Shown here: positions 45,531 to 54,373 of the stretch, piece by piece | Numbering within the stretch: position 1 is the first letter of the stretch | Layout: each line of letters begins with the position of its first letter | Source: JAGDZR01 sp049115695 | Lineage (GTDB): Bacteria; Bacteroidota; Bacteroidia; Cytophagales; Cyclobacteriaceae | Assembly: GCA_049115695.1 (NCBI GenBank) | Contig: JAGDZR010000007.1 | Span: 248,001 to 312,000, forward strand | Direction: 5' to 3' | DNA: 64,000 nucleotides | The notes under the pieces: generated by a model | What the model saw: only the letters and a program-made list of their open reading frames with translations | Database searches by the model: none | What the model was told of the DNA's origin: nothing | Translations under genes and position numbers: made by a program

Positions 45531-45699
45531 TGATAGATTGGTGCTTTCGTTACTAATATAGCGAAACAGCTATTTTTCAAGTATTGCAAGGGCAGGAATT
45601 ATGTAATTTTTCTTCACAAAGCTCCTGAGATGCCAAAATAAAGCCAGAATTCCGATGTTATAATATAATTCGATAACAATATTACAAAATTTGATCACT

Positions 45700-46185
45700 A
45701 TGTCCATTTTACTTCTTATTCCAACCCTTTTTCGATTATTCACTCCGATTGATGTTAACCTCCCCAGCATGGAGGAGCAAAAGGTACTCATGGAGAGACA
45801 CAACTTCTGGAGAAAGGAAGTGGGCGTAGCTCCACTTACATGGTCAAAAGAATTGGCAAAGTCAGCTGATCAATGGGCAAAGGCCCTGGCTAATGATGAT
45901 TGTGGATTTTACCATAGTAAAAGTGGCTATGGAGAAAATTTATGGATGGGAACAACAGATGCTTTCCCTACGTCTAATGTCGTTGATTCATGGGCAGGAG
46001 AACAAGAAGATTATAATTACCAAAAAAATAAATGTAAAACCGGTAAAGTATGTGGACATTATACACAAGTAGTATGGGCTAAAACGACTAAAGTGGGTTG
46101 TGCCAAAATGGATTGCAATGGCATGACAATTTGGGTTTGCCAATACGACCCTCCTGGCAACTGGGTAGGAGAAAAACCTTACTAG
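45700..46185 (+). CDS. Secreted CAP/SCP-domain protein
   Basis: A 161-aa protein starting at the ATG at 45700, with a weak N-terminal export signal. The CAP (cysteine-rich secretory, antigen 5, PR-1) fold is clear: LMERHNFWRKEVGVAPLTWS, the first histidine in FYHSKSGYGENLW, and CGHYTQVVWAKTTKVGCAK, followed by VCQYDPPGNW. It is the compact PR-1 type. Bacterial roles are poorly known. Its last 4 bases overlap the end of the convergent T9SS cargo gene. Confidence 0.88.
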   Translation: MSILLLIPTLFRLFTPIDVNLPSMEEQKVLMERHNFWRKEVGVAPLTWSKELAKSADQWAKALANDDCGFYHSKSGYGENLWMGTTDAFPTSNVVDSWAGEQEDYNYQKNKCKTGKVCGHYTQVVWAKTTKVGCAKMDCNGMTIWVCQYDPPGNWVGEKPY

Positions 46186-47423
46186 TCCTTTATAATTCTT
46201 GATTTGAATGAGCCTAAAGAGGAATGAACATTGAGCAGGTAATCTCCCTGATTCAATTGTAGAATTTGGTTTTCAAGTACTGTCGCATCAACTGCTTTTC
46301 CTGCATAAGAATCAATCAAACCACCCTTCAGGTCATAAATAGAATACCCTACAATATCCCTAATTCCTCTCACGGTTACCTGATTAGTAATGACTGGATT
46401 TGGATAAACTGACAACCTCTCTTTTACCGGAGATTTCAAATATACTGCCGGACTATACTCTGTTGTGCCATCAAAATCTACCTGCCTAAGGCGATAATAG
46501 GAATCGCCAGAAAAAGCATAGTCAACGAATCTGTAATTGATTAACTCAGATGCCGTTCCATTTCCTTCTACAAAGCCAATCTCTTTGTATTCAACCTCCT
46601 CATTTTTTACTGAAAAGGCACGTTCAACAAAAAAACCTTCATTATTAGTTTCCGTGGCTGTAGTCCACTCCAATACACAATATCCGTGTACATCTAATTC
46701 GGCCATAAAATCCACCAATTCAACTGGAACAACAGAATTTCCTGAGGCACTGCAGGCCCCACAGCATCCGTTATCCACGCAATCGACATCCGCTCCAGCT
46801 ATCGTTTGAGTACCTCCATTATCTGTAAAAGTTCCTGCGTCCAAGGCACCTCCATCTTCCACAGTTATGGTACTTCCACCCTCATTGGTAAAAGTACCTC
46901 CAACATTCAATTCTCCTCCATCGGCAACCGTCATGTTTCCACCGTCATTATTATCGAAATTCCCCGAAACATTGATTGTGCCAGCAATTGATCCAGATGT
47001 TCCTGGGTTCGTAGGATCAACGATTTGCACCACCTGAGTCCAAAATCCAGCGTTATTGACATTGACCACATTCAACTCTGCAGTAGGTTGAACATCAAGC
47101 ATAGCATCCGCATCAATTGTCAAATCCCCTTGGATAGTTAGCGTTCCATAAATTACCAGATTGCCATAAATAGTCATGTCACCCTGAATGGTTACATTTC
47201 CATAAAACGTGACGGTTTCATTGAGCGCAACAGTAACAGCCCCAGTGGCCGTTACTGAAGGATCATAGGCACACACATCATTACCATCTGTGGCATCCGA
47301 TCCGGCATCCAACTCTAATCTGGAGGTAAAAAAGCCACCTACTTGTGGGGCGTTTGGACAGGCGGAAAAACCGCAAATGGCGGAAAGGATATACAACCCA
47401 AAAAGCAAGTATCTGAGAAACAT
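46182..47423 (-). CDS. T9SS type A sorting-domain surface protein with beta-helical repeats
   Basis: A 413-aa exported protein (signal ILSAICGFSA). Residues ~70-110 carry short repeats with VTIQGDMTIYGNLVIYGTL, and ~145-205 more (GNMTVADGGELNVGGT; STITVEDGGALDAGT), both compatible with a right-handed beta-helix. A cysteine cluster (CVDNGCCGAC) follows, then a FN3-like part and the C-terminal sorting domain (VYPNPVITNQVTVRG ... YLLNVHSSLGSFKSRI). The sorting domain routes it through the type IX system to the surface. It may bind polysaccharide or act in adhesion. Confidence 0.85.
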   Translation of the reverse strand: MFLRYLLFGLYILSAICGFSACPNAPQVGGFFTSRLELDAGSDATDGNDVCAYDPSVTATGAVTVALNETVTFYGNVTIQGDMTIYGNLVIYGTLTIQGDLTIDADAMLDVQPTAELNVVNVNNAGFWTQVVQIVDPTNPGTSGSIAGTINVSGNFDNNDGGNMTVADGGELNVGGTFTNEGGSTITVEDGGALDAGTFTDNGGTQTIAGADVDCVDNGCCGACSASGNSVVPVELVDFMAELDVHGYCVLEWTTATETNNEGFFVERAFSVKNEEVEYKEIGFVEGNGTASELINYRFVDYAFSGDSYYRLRQVDFDGTTEYSPAVYLKSPVKERLSVYPNPVITNQVTVRGIRDIVGYSIYDLKGGLIDSYAGKAVDATVLENQILQLNQGDYLLNVHSSLGSFKSRIIKD

Positions 47424-47605
47424 GAGTAATAATTATCTGATAGCTAGATAGATACAAATTGAAATTTATTTTTCAATTAAGCAACTTTTATCAAAGTATT
47501 ATCATCATAAAGCCAACATTTCGAATATTTTTTTGCATTCCTGTAACATTTCACTAATCGGCTTTGTCAAACAAATGAAATCGGTCAACTCAAAAACTCA
47601 AAATC

Positions 47606-50044
47606 ATGTTCAAAAACTACCTAAACGTTGCACTCAGAAGTCTGATCAAACACAAATTTTATTCAGCAATCAATGTCCTGGGACTCACTGTCGGACTCAC
47701 ATGTTTTTTCCTAATCTCTTTATTTGTTGTAGATGAAGTAAGCTATGACAAACACCTGGCAGACACTGACAGGATTTACAGAATGGATTTTAGTGGTACG
47801 ATCAATGGCAATTCATTTATCACCGCATTAGCCGGAGCACCAACTGCTGAGGCTATGGTCAACGACTTTCCCGAAGTGGAAGATGCCTTTAGGTTTCGTG
47901 GTGGATGGGAGCGACTGATCAAGCAAAAAGGAGAAGGCAACACCAATTTCAAACAAGAAAATGTTGTTTACGCCGATAAAAACTTCTTTCGTTTTTTCGG
48001 AATGGAAATGCTTTATGGCGATCCTACAACAGCGCTTGATCGCCCTGATGCACTCGTGGTAAGCCAAAGTTTTGCAAAAAAGGTGTTCGGCCGTGATGAT
48101 GTCGTCGGAGAAATGCTGGTATTAGACAATGAAAATGACTTTGAAATCATGGGTGTGTATAAGGATATGCCCTCAAATACACATTTTGGATATGAAGTCA
48201 TGTTATCCATGGAAGCTCGAGATGAGGCCAAACAAAAAATCTGGCTATCATTCAACTTCAACACCTACCTAAAACTAACACCAGGCACTGACCCCAAAAC
48301 CCTTGAGGAAAAATTTCCAAATGTTATTGAAACCTACATAGGTCCTGATATTGAACAATATATGGGCCAGAGCATGGAAGACTTCTATGCCTCAGGTAAT
48401 ACAGCGGGATTTGAACTATTTCCGTTATCAAAAATTCATTTGCAATCAGATAAATTGGGAGAACTTGAAGCCAATGGAAGTATGCAATACGTCTACATTT
48501 TTGGCGCTATTGCGCTCTTTATTCTCATCCTCGCCTGTATCAATTTCATGAATCTTTCAACAGCCAGATCGGCTAATAGAGCAAAGGAGGTCGGTGTACG
48601 TAAGGTCATGGGTGCATATCGAGAACATCTGATCAATCAATTTCTTTCGGAGGCATTCATGATTACATTGATTTCAATCATTCTGGCCTTTGGTATTTCC
48701 TACCTCGCCCTTCCCTACTTCAATGAACTGGCAGATAAAACAATCAGCTCCAGTGGCCTGTTTACCCCTGGATTCCTTCTGATCACACTAGGCATTCTCA
48801 TCACCGTTGGATTTTTAGCTGGGTCTTATCCTGCTTTTTATCTATCAGCCTTCAAACCAGTAGAAGTATTGAAAGGCAAGCTTAACCTCGGCATGAAAAG
48901 TGGTGGCATCAGAAGCACCTTGGTAGTGATACAATTCACTGTATCGATCATTATGATGATTGGTACCGCGATCGTATTTAATCAGCTCAGCTACATTCAA
49001 AACAAGAAACTTGGCTATGACAAGAATCACATTGTGATGATTGAAGATGCATGGCTCATGGGGGACAAAGTCGAATCATTTAAAACTGAAGCCTTACGTG
49101 ATGCGAGGATATTGAGGGGTACAATTGCCAGTTTCTTACCTGTTGGTACTACCAATAACAACAACCTCTGGTTCAAGGGACAAACAGCTGGACAGGGCGA
49201 CAATTTTGTATTGCAAAACTATCGAATAGACCATGATTATATAGGAACGCTTGGTATGGAAATGGTAGCAGGCAGGCCATTCTCGAAAGAGTTTATGAGT
49301 GACAGTACTGGCTTAATACTGAATGAAGCAGCTGCACGTCATTTAGGTTTTGATGAGCCCATTGGTAGCCATATGTCGACTTATGGTGGCTCTCAGCAAG
49401 AGCCGGTCTCAGAAGCATATAAGGTAATCGGCGTGGTGAAAGATTTTCATTTTGGAACCATGCGTGAATCAATTGAACCATTGGTCTTTTCACTGGGCAA
49501 CCAAAGAGGATTTATCTCTTTCAAAATTCAAGGAGAGGATGTGGCCGCCACTGTTAATACTTTGGAAAACTTATGGAATGAGTTTGCCCCAGGGCAACCG
49601 TTTTCTTACACGTTCATGGATGATCGGTATAATCAGATGTATGAGGCAGAACAACGCATCGGTAACATTTTCACGGTGTTTGCTTCATTAGCTATTTTCA
49701 TTGCCTGCCTCGGACTATATGGCCTTTCCTCTTTCACAGCAGAACAAAAAACCAAGGAAATTGGTATTCGAAAAGTGCTTGGTGCCTCCATCCCTCAAAT
49801 CATTGTTTTACTAAGCAAGGAATTTATGAAACTAGTTGGGATATCATTTATCATTGGATCAATTGGCGCTTACTTCGTCATGAAAGAATGGCTCAATGAC
49901 TTTGTTTATCGTATCGATATCAATAATCCACTTACCTTCCTGACCATTGGGCTAATGGCGATTGTCATTGCTTCCGCCACGATGACATTTCAATCTGTGC
50001 GCGCTGCTAGAACGAATCCTGTGAATAGTCTGAAAGACGAGTAA
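47606..50044 (+). CDS. FtsX-like ABC permease (MacB-family, two FtsX domains)
   Basis: An 812-aa inner-membrane protein of the form helix, MacB_PCD, three helices, second helix and periplasmic domain, three helices. Repeated MacB/FtsX signatures are CINFMNLSTARSANRAKEVGVRKVMGA and, in the second half, EQKTKEIGIRKVLGAS. Such Bacteroidota permeases usually work with a separate ATPase and move lipoproteins, peptides or drugs or transmit signals. No ATPase gene lies next to it. It is monocistronic, ending at a strong bidirectional terminator. Confidence 0.9.
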   Translation: MFKNYLNVALRSLIKHKFYSAINVLGLTVGLTCFFLISLFVVDEVSYDKHLADTDRIYRMDFSGTINGNSFITALAGAPTAEAMVNDFPEVEDAFRFRGGWERLIKQKGEGNTNFKQENVVYADKNFFRFFGMEMLYGDPTTALDRPDALVVSQSFAKKVFGRDDVVGEMLVLDNENDFEIMGVYKDMPSNTHFGYEVMLSMEARDEAKQKIWLSFNFNTYLKLTPGTDPKTLEEKFPNVIETYIGPDIEQYMGQSMEDFYASGNTAGFELFPLSKIHLQSDKLGELEANGSMQYVYIFGAIALFILILACINFMNLSTARSANRAKEVGVRKVMGAYREHLINQFLSEAFMITLISIILAFGISYLALPYFNELADKTISSSGLFTPGFLLITLGILITVGFLAGSYPAFYLSAFKPVEVLKGKLNLGMKSGGIRSTLVVIQFTVSIIMMIGTAIVFNQLSYIQNKKLGYDKNHIVMIEDAWLMGDKVESFKTEALRDARILRGTIASFLPVGTTNNNNLWFKGQTAGQGDNFVLQNYRIDHDYIGTLGMEMVAGRPFSKEFMSDSTGLILNEAAARHLGFDEPIGSHMSTYGGSQQEPVSEAYKVIGVVKDFHFGTMRESIEPLVFSLGNQRGFISFKIQGEDVAATVNTLENLWNEFAPGQPFSYTFMDDRYNQMYEAEQRIGNIFTVFASLAIFIACLGLYGLSSFTAEQKTKEIGIRKVLGASIPQIIVLLSKEFMKLVGISFIIGSIGAYFVMKEWLNDFVYRIDINNPLTFLTIGLMAIVIASATMTFQSVRAARTNPVNSLKDE

Positions 50045-50082
50045 AAAACTGAGGGAGCTGATTTTTCAGCTCCCTCAGTTTT
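50045..50082 (+). terminator. Bidirectional intrinsic terminator
   Basis: A 17-bp perfect stem (AAAACTGAGGGAGCTGA and its complement) around a TTTT loop, with A/T ends on both strands. It serves the permease and the convergent DUF1579 gene. Confidence 0.85.
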
Positions 50083-50092
50083 CATTTGAATT

Positions 50093-50602
50093 TCATTTCA
50101 CTTTACTCAGCGTCATCTCCATAATAGGAAACGCCTGTCCATTGGGTAAAACAAAACTCCCCTTTTCTGTCCATTGATCTCCACTGAAATCAGCAGAATA
50201 TTTGATTTTTCCCTGGGGGACTTCAAACCACCAGTCAAAGCTATTAGGACCAGTCAAAGCCAAAGAGGCGATTATCTGTCTACCTTCATGGGTAAAGGAA
50301 TGCAGTTTGAAAGTCGAATCCTGACAATACAAGACTGCTAAAGCATGATGCGCCAGCTCTCCACTTTCCAGGTCGGTCCCCTTACCCTCCATTATAATAT
50401 TCTGTGTTCCAAACTTGTACTCAATTGATTCTTCAACACTGAACTTAGATACAGTCTGATCTCTATTGTAAGACATACCCTCACCCTTCCATTCTCCAAT
50501 CATAAATGATAGATCAGAGGCACATTGCTCCTGTGCCATTACATTAGGATTGATCATTGCAAATAGGACTAATACTGCGATTACTGTTATTAGATTTTTC
50601 AT
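50093..50602 (-). CDS. DUF1579 family secreted protein
   Basis: A 169-aa protein with a signal peptide (VIAVLVLFAMINPNVMAQ). The mature part matches the DUF1579 beta-barrel family: FMIGEWKGEGMSYN at the start, VEESIEYKFGTQNIIMEGKG in the middle and WWFEVPQGKIKYSADF near the end. The fold can hold lipids or haem in related families; the ligand is unknown. A 19-bp dyad lies 8 bases before its start codon, identical to one before the operon upstream, suggesting control by the neighbouring winged-helix regulator. Confidence 0.82.
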   Translation of the reverse strand: MKNLITVIAVLVLFAMINPNVMAQEQCASDLSFMIGEWKGEGMSYNRDQTVSKFSVEESIEYKFGTQNIIMEGKGTDLESGELAHHALAVLYCQDSTFKLHSFTHEGRQIIASLALTGPNSFDWWFEVPQGKIKYSADFSGDQWTEKGSFVLPNGQAFPIMEMTLSKVK

Positions 50603-50610
50603 GATAAACT

Positions 50611-50629
50611 ACTTTATATTATAAACTAT
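50611..50629 (-). promoter_or_regulatory. Candidate operator, copy 1 (before DUF1579 gene)
   Basis: On the minus strand TAGTTTATAATATAAAGTA, a dyad that is perfect except for its centre and two symmetric G positions. It begins 8 bases upstream of the ATG. The same 19 bases recur at 51541-51559. Each copy is flanked on the plus-strand left side by GATAAAC or GATAAAT. Confidence 0.6.
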
Positions 50630-50642
50630 ATATTGAAAAAAA

Positions 50643-50930
50643 TTATTCTATGTACGATTTAAGAGCATTGACATACTGCTCGAACGCAACAACACCCTCT
50701 TTGGTAATAGAGCAGGTCGTAACTGGACGTTTACCTTTGAATGATTTGTTGACGGAGATGTATCCAGCCTTCTCAAGCTTATCAATCTGCACACTCAAAT
50801 TACCTGCCGTTGCACCCGTCTTCTCCTGAATGAACACAAATTCAGCCCCATCTACGCCGACAAGCAGAGACATTACAGCCAATCTTAGTTGAGAGTGTAG
50901 TAGCGGATCAAGGGGTGTAAAACCACTCAT
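50643..50930 (-). CDS. Winged-helix transcriptional regulator (HTH_34/MarR-like)
   Basis: A 95-aa single-domain protein. LRLAVMSLL, then FIQEKTGATAGNLSVQIDKLEKAGYISVNKSFKG and the TCSITKEGVVAF wing match the short winged-helix regulators common in Bacteroidota. Residues TAGNLSVQIDKLEKAG form the recognition helix. Its ATG overlaps the stop of the membrane protein gene upstream (ATGA). It probably binds as a dimer to a symmetric site; the repeated dyad in front of its operon and of DUF1579 is the best candidate. Confidence 0.85.
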   Translation of the reverse strand: MSGFTPLDPLLHSQLRLAVMSLLVGVDGAEFVFIQEKTGATAGNLSVQIDKLEKAGYISVNKSFKGKRPVTTCSITKEGVVAFEQYVNALKSYIE

Positions 50931-51496
50931 CTTTCAATTCTTTTTAACATCAAACCAGGAACCACATATCCTATCAATACGGTGATGCCGCTCACCAAAA
51001 ACTGATCAACCATGGGTACTTGGAAAGCGATCACTGCTCCCACCCAAAGTGTCACACCACCAAGCGTAATAGGTTTGTACCTTATAATCTGTCCTGACGC
51101 ATAGGTTCCTATACCCGTAAATAAGAGCACCAGCGGGCCAATATGATAATTCAAATCTTGCATGAAAAAGATCAAAATGATCATGCATACAGCAATACCC
51201 ATCCAAATCTTACCATGAAGTCTGTCCAAATGTCGAATGACTCGTTCTTCCCGTTCACCTCTCGTGATATAGACGATGGTAATAATGGCGGCTGGAATTG
51301 TTAGCAGCCAAATCAAGTAATGCTGATCAAACCCTATCTTTATCAGTGTGTAATGGCCAAAGTTGCAAACTGCGGTCACAGCTCCCCATAACAAGAAGTA
51401 GAATGATCCGCCTTTCGCAAAATTCCGCTTCGCTTCACCAATCATTTGTGAGATCAGTTCAAGGCTTTCATCTTTTGACATTGACTTATTTTCCAT
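50927..51496 (-). CDS. Membrane protein of unknown function, regulator operon
   Basis: A 189-aa protein with a charged N-terminus (MSKDESLELISQMIGEAKRN) and five hydrophobic segments (FYFLLWGAVTAVC, LIWLLTIPAAIITIVYI, WMGIAVCMIILIFF, VLLFTGIGTYASG, VSGITVLIGYVVPGL). The first ATG is at 51496 and a second at 51481. No known domain is recognised. It is translationally coupled to the winged-helix regulator, an arrangement in which the membrane partner often senses the envelope signal; that role is inference. Confidence 0.75.
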   Translation of the reverse strand: MENKSMSKDESLELISQMIGEAKRNFAKGGSFYFLLWGAVTAVCNFGHYTLIKIGFDQHYLIWLLTIPAAIITIVYITRGEREERVIRHLDRLHGKIWMGIAVCMIILIFFMQDLNYHIGPLVLLFTGIGTYASGQIIRYKPITLGGVTLWVGAVIAFQVPMVDQFLVSGITVLIGYVVPGLMLKRIER

Positions 51497-51540
51497 CGTA
51501 TTATGCTTTAACTAATTACAATAACGAAGATATGATAAAT

Positions 51541-51559
51541 TAGTTTATAATATAAAGTA
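51541..51559. promoter_or_regulatory. Candidate operator, copy 2 (before the membrane protein-regulator operon)
   Basis: TAGTTTATAATATAAAGTA on the plus strand, identical to copy 1 in its mirrored orientation. It is 44 bases upstream of the operon's start codon and 68 bases upstream of cysH on the other strand, so either gene could be controlled. Confidence 0.6.
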
Positions 51560-51627
51560 TTTTATTTTATATTTTGACTTGCATCATTTGATATGGTGAA
51601 AATTCACAATTGATTTGCACCCATCAG

Positions 51628-52287
51628 ATGACCATCACCGATATACAAAAGCAGATCGAAGGTTACAATAATCAGAAAAAGCGATTATTCACAACCTCTT
51701 CTTTTCAAACGCACAGTTTGGTTATGCTACATATCATTAGTCAGATTGACAATACGATTCCCGTATATTTCATCAACACAGGCTATCTATTTCCCGAAAC
51801 AGTTGCATTTAGAGATGAAGTATGTGCTCTGTTTGGTTTGACTTACGTCAATCTCAAACCCAGTACGCCCAAGTATCTACAGCGAGAAGTTAATGGCAAG
51901 CTCATGTTCACAACCGATCCGGATCACTGCTGTTACTTGAACAAGACCCAACCCATGGAGCCCATTCTTGCAAAACATGATGTATGGATCAATGGTGTAC
52001 GAGCCGATCAAAGTGCTGTTCGAAAAGCAATGAAAGTTGAACAACCAGCGCCATTTGATACCATTCGTTTTCACCCCATGCTTGATTGGACTAACAAAGA
52101 CATTTTTACATACATCAAAGAGCATGATCTCCCCCAACACCCACTAGATGCTGCAGGATATTTGAGTATTGGCTGTGAGCCATGCACGCGTAAAATGGAC
52201 CTGGAAATGCAGGAAAGAGAAGCGAGGTGGTTTGGATTGAACAAAGTGGAATGCGGTCTTCATACCGATTTAATTAAAAAAGCATGA
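51628..52287 (+). CDS. cysH: Assimilatory APS/PAPS reductase CysH
   Basis: A 219-aa protein starting at the ATG at 51628. It reduces adenylyl- or phosphoadenylyl-sulfate to sulfite in sulfate assimilation. The PAPS-reductase fold is seen in FINTGYLFPETVAF. The iron-sulfur type is indicated by the CC pair at 101-102 (HCCYLNK), CxxC at 183-186 (GCEPC) and the catalytic ECGLH (Cys209), pointing to a [4Fe-4S] enzyme, likely APS-using. Other sulfate genes (cysD, cysN, cysI) are not adjacent. The next gene starts within its stop codon. Confidence 0.92.
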   Translation: MTITDIQKQIEGYNNQKKRLFTTSSFQTHSLVMLHIISQIDNTIPVYFINTGYLFPETVAFRDEVCALFGLTYVNLKPSTPKYLQREVNGKLMFTTDPDHCCYLNKTQPMEPILAKHDVWINGVRADQSAVRKAMKVEQPAPFDTIRFHPMLDWTNKDIFTYIKEHDLPQHPLDAAGYLSIGCEPCTRKMDLEMQEREARWFGLNKVECGLHTDLIKKA

Positions 52288-53207
52288 AAGTATTGGTTAC
52301 AGGTGGCGCGGGTTACGTGGGAACAGAAGTCTGTAAAGAACTTGTTCGATCTGCGGTTGTTGACGAAATCATCGTTTATGATAACTTAAGCAAGTCACAT
52401 TATAACATGTTTCTCGGTAAGCAGTTCGAACATCCTGAAAAGGTTCGATTTGTGAAAGGAGACGTATTGGATTCACGACAGTTGATCAAATTAATGACTG
52501 ATACAGATGTGGTCATTCATCTTGCTGCTATAGTGACTACACCTTTTGCAAACACCGATCCACATTTCTATGAGCAGGTCAACCACTGGGGGACAGCTGA
52601 GGTAGTGTATGCAGCTGAAGATTCCAATATTTCAAAATTCATTTATTTGAGTAGTACTTCTGTGTATGGATCCAACACAAACACAGTTGCTGATGAGACC
52701 ACTGCACCCTCACCGTCCACATTTTACGGGATTTCGAAACTCCGTGGAGAGGAGCATGTAAACAGACTGAAAGAAAGAAAAAATGCCATTGTTTTGAGAG
52801 GGGGCAATGTGTATGGGTACAATAGAAGCATCAGATTTGATGCCGTCATCAATCGTTTTATGTTTGATGCGAACTACTCCAATCGGATCCAAATATTTGG
52901 AAACGGTAAGCAGACACGTGCTTTCATCCATGTAGAGCACCTTGCTCATAGCATCGCGAAATGTGTTACCTCCGATGTTGATTCAGGTACTTACAATCTG
53001 GTTGACAAAAATTTAAAGGTGCTGGACATTCTGGATACCATGAAAGAGATCTACCCAACCCTTGAATTCATCTTCAGTAACCAACATATGCAACTAAGGG
53101 AACTTAATGTTTCACCTGAGACCAGGCTCTTCGACTATATTTCAAAATTTTCTGAAAGTGAATTCAAACAGGAACTGCTCGATTTTAAGGGGCGGTTTAG
53201 TTTTTAA
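52284..53207 (+). CDS. NAD-dependent epimerase/dehydratase
   Basis: A 307-aa extended SDR. GGAGYVGTE is the NAD-binding motif, VIHLAAIV follows, and the catalytic triad is represented by SSTSVYG and YGISK (Ser, Tyr, Lys). The C-terminal half has FGNGKQTRAFIHVEHLA, common in UDP-sugar epimerases and dehydratases. The sugar substrate is unknown. It is translationally coupled to cysH (ATGA overlap), which is not an obvious metabolic partner. Confidence 0.87.
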   Translation: MKVLVTGGAGYVGTEVCKELVRSAVVDEIIVYDNLSKSHYNMFLGKQFEHPEKVRFVKGDVLDSRQLIKLMTDTDVVIHLAAIVTTPFANTDPHFYEQVNHWGTAEVVYAAEDSNISKFIYLSSTSVYGSNTNTVADETTAPSPSTFYGISKLRGEEHVNRLKERKNAIVLRGGNVYGYNRSIRFDAVINRFMFDANYSNRIQIFGNGKQTRAFIHVEHLAHSIAKCVTSDVDSGTYNLVDKNLKVLDILDTMKEIYPTLEFIFSNQHMQLRELNVSPETRLFDYISKFSESEFKQELLDFKGRFSF

Positions 53208-53453
53208 ACATCGTAGTGGTAGCGTAATGATATCACTCAGATATGGCGAGTGGCCTTACCGTCACTAAAAAGCAGAAAGGTAATGAAACCTCTACATCCC
53301 TCAAAGGCTGGCAGAATGAAATCACGTTATGCAAGAGATTGCTAGAAATCATCACTTTGCAAATCTCTCAGAAGTTTCAGAAGTAGAGGTGAAATGGTAG
53401 AGTTCTTCAGGTGTCAGCAAATAGCTCAGTTGGCCATTCGCTCACATCGATTG
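53208..53453. other. Intergenic region before the decayed toxin-antitoxin cluster
   Basis: A 246-base stretch. A 47-codon plus-strand frame (53243-53386, ATG to TAG, with SLKGWQNEITLCKRLLE) is open but unrecognised. The bases 53422-53436 repeat 15 bases of the tRNA-Thr D-arm, possibly by chance. No clear gene. Confidence 0.3.
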
Positions 53454-53615
53454 TTACCTGTTCGCCTTTTTCCGTTTTGCTTTCAGCTTTTCAAGTTGTT
53501 CGGCTAAATACGCGCGTTCCTCCGTTAATGTCATGTTCATGATGTCATGGCTGACTTGATTACGAATTTCCCTCATTCGTTCGACCATCGTTTGTGTTCT
53601 AGTTGCCGTCTTCAT
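53454..53615 (-). CDS. Small antitoxin-like protein downstream of a PIN gene
   Basis: A 53-aa basic protein read from the ATG at 53615: it begins MKTATRTQTMVERMREIRNQ, continues with HDIMNMTLTEERAYLAEQ and ends in LKAKRKKANR. Its start lies inside the end of the PIN gene in another frame (17-base overlap). Small proteins of this general form (RxIRxxIxxDIxNMT, then a Lys-rich tail) sit behind VapC-like PIN genes in Bacteroidota and are thought to be their antitoxins; that reading is from memory and context. It appears intact although its partner is damaged. Confidence 0.55.
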   Translation of the reverse strand: MKTATRTQTMVERMREIRNQVSHDIMNMTLTEERAYLAEQLEKLKAKRKKANR

Positions 53616-54059
53616 CTCTAAATATTTCATTGGGTGTTCGGATCTCAGTCATCTGGTATCCTTCCCTAAAGTTAATGGAATTATATCCTCTTATACGTTC
53701 AAGGTTCACAATGTGTTTGAAGTTCCAACTCGCCAGAACGTCAGCCTGGTTCACTGTTGCAAGTGCGATGTGTTGACAATCTGCCATACTGGTTCGGCCA
53801 ACGACGTTCTCCGAAATGTAGAGTTTAGCAAGTTGTTTGGCCTCTTTAGTCAGCTCGACTCTCTCGACATTTGTCAATGATTCGTAGAGTTCGATAATAT
53901 GATCAGGAGCCTTATAAACTTCCAGTTCGAGGATTTCAGATGCTAAAACGGTTACATTCTGTTGGTTCAAATTCTAAAGAAATTCTTGGATGGTTCATCG
54001 AATTCCGAATCAAAATATCCTCCAAAAACAGAAGTGTCAATGTATATCCGTTTGATCAT
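53599..54059 (-). pseudogene. VapC-like PIN-domain toxin, frameshifted
   Basis: The N-terminus (MIKRIYIDTSVFGGYFDSEF, from the ATG at 54059) carries the first catalytic Asp of a PIN domain and then hits a stop after KNFFRI. The rest continues in another frame (NQQNVTVLASEILELEVYKAPD), with TSMADCQHIALATVNQADVLASWNFKHI holding the later acidic residues. Joining the two with a one-base shift near 53975-53985 gives about 150 residues, the usual PIN length. A sequencing error at that spot would restore the gene, so true inactivation is not certain. Confidence 0.7.
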
Positions 54060-54285
54060 CCTCAAAGTTCGCTATTTGCTTAGGAGTCTGCAAATTTGTA
54101 TGAGTGACAGGTAACACTTCAATAACCTGATCTCGAACACGACATACGAGGCGATGTTCTCTATCAATTCGTCCGGACCAAAAACCTGACAATTCGTGTT
54201 TCAAGGGTTCTGGTTTACCAATACCATCAAAAGGACTTTCGACAATTGCAGCTACACGATTTGAAATCTTTTTCTCTAAAAGACC
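54037..54285 (-). pseudogene. YoeB/Txe-type toxin remnant
   Basis: The open frame reads EKKISNRVAAIVESPFDGIG, then KPEPLKHELSGFWSGRIDRE and HRLVCRVRD, the conserved core of YoeB endoribonucleases (GIGKPEPLK, SGxWSxRI, EHRLV). The N-terminus is lost behind a stop at 54286-54288, with similar residues in a shifted frame before it. The usual HY end is replaced by a different tail. The last codons overlap the PIN start by 23 bases. No YefM-type antitoxin gene precedes it. Confidence 0.65.
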
Positions 54286-54322
54286 TTAGGTTGAAAATCT
54301 CTGAAATCATTTTTGATACATT

Positions 54323-54336
54323 TTTGTGTACACAAA
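54323..54336. promoter_or_regulatory. YefM-type operator palindrome
   Basis: TTTGTGTACACAAA is a perfect 14-bp palindrome containing TGTACA, the hexamer core bound by YefM antitoxins. It lies directly upstream of the YoeB-like remnant, where a yefM-yoeB operator would be expected. Confidence 0.5.
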
Positions 54337-54373
54337 TGTGATCAGTTACGATTCAATTTCACGATTGAATCTC

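Noticed and set aside
53422..53436. 15 bases identical to the D-arm of the window's tRNA-Thr (TAGCTCAGTTGGCCA).
   Set aside because: No acceptor, anticodon or T-arm follows, so it is not a tRNA. It may be chance or a remnant of an attachment site, but there is no integrase or matching second end.
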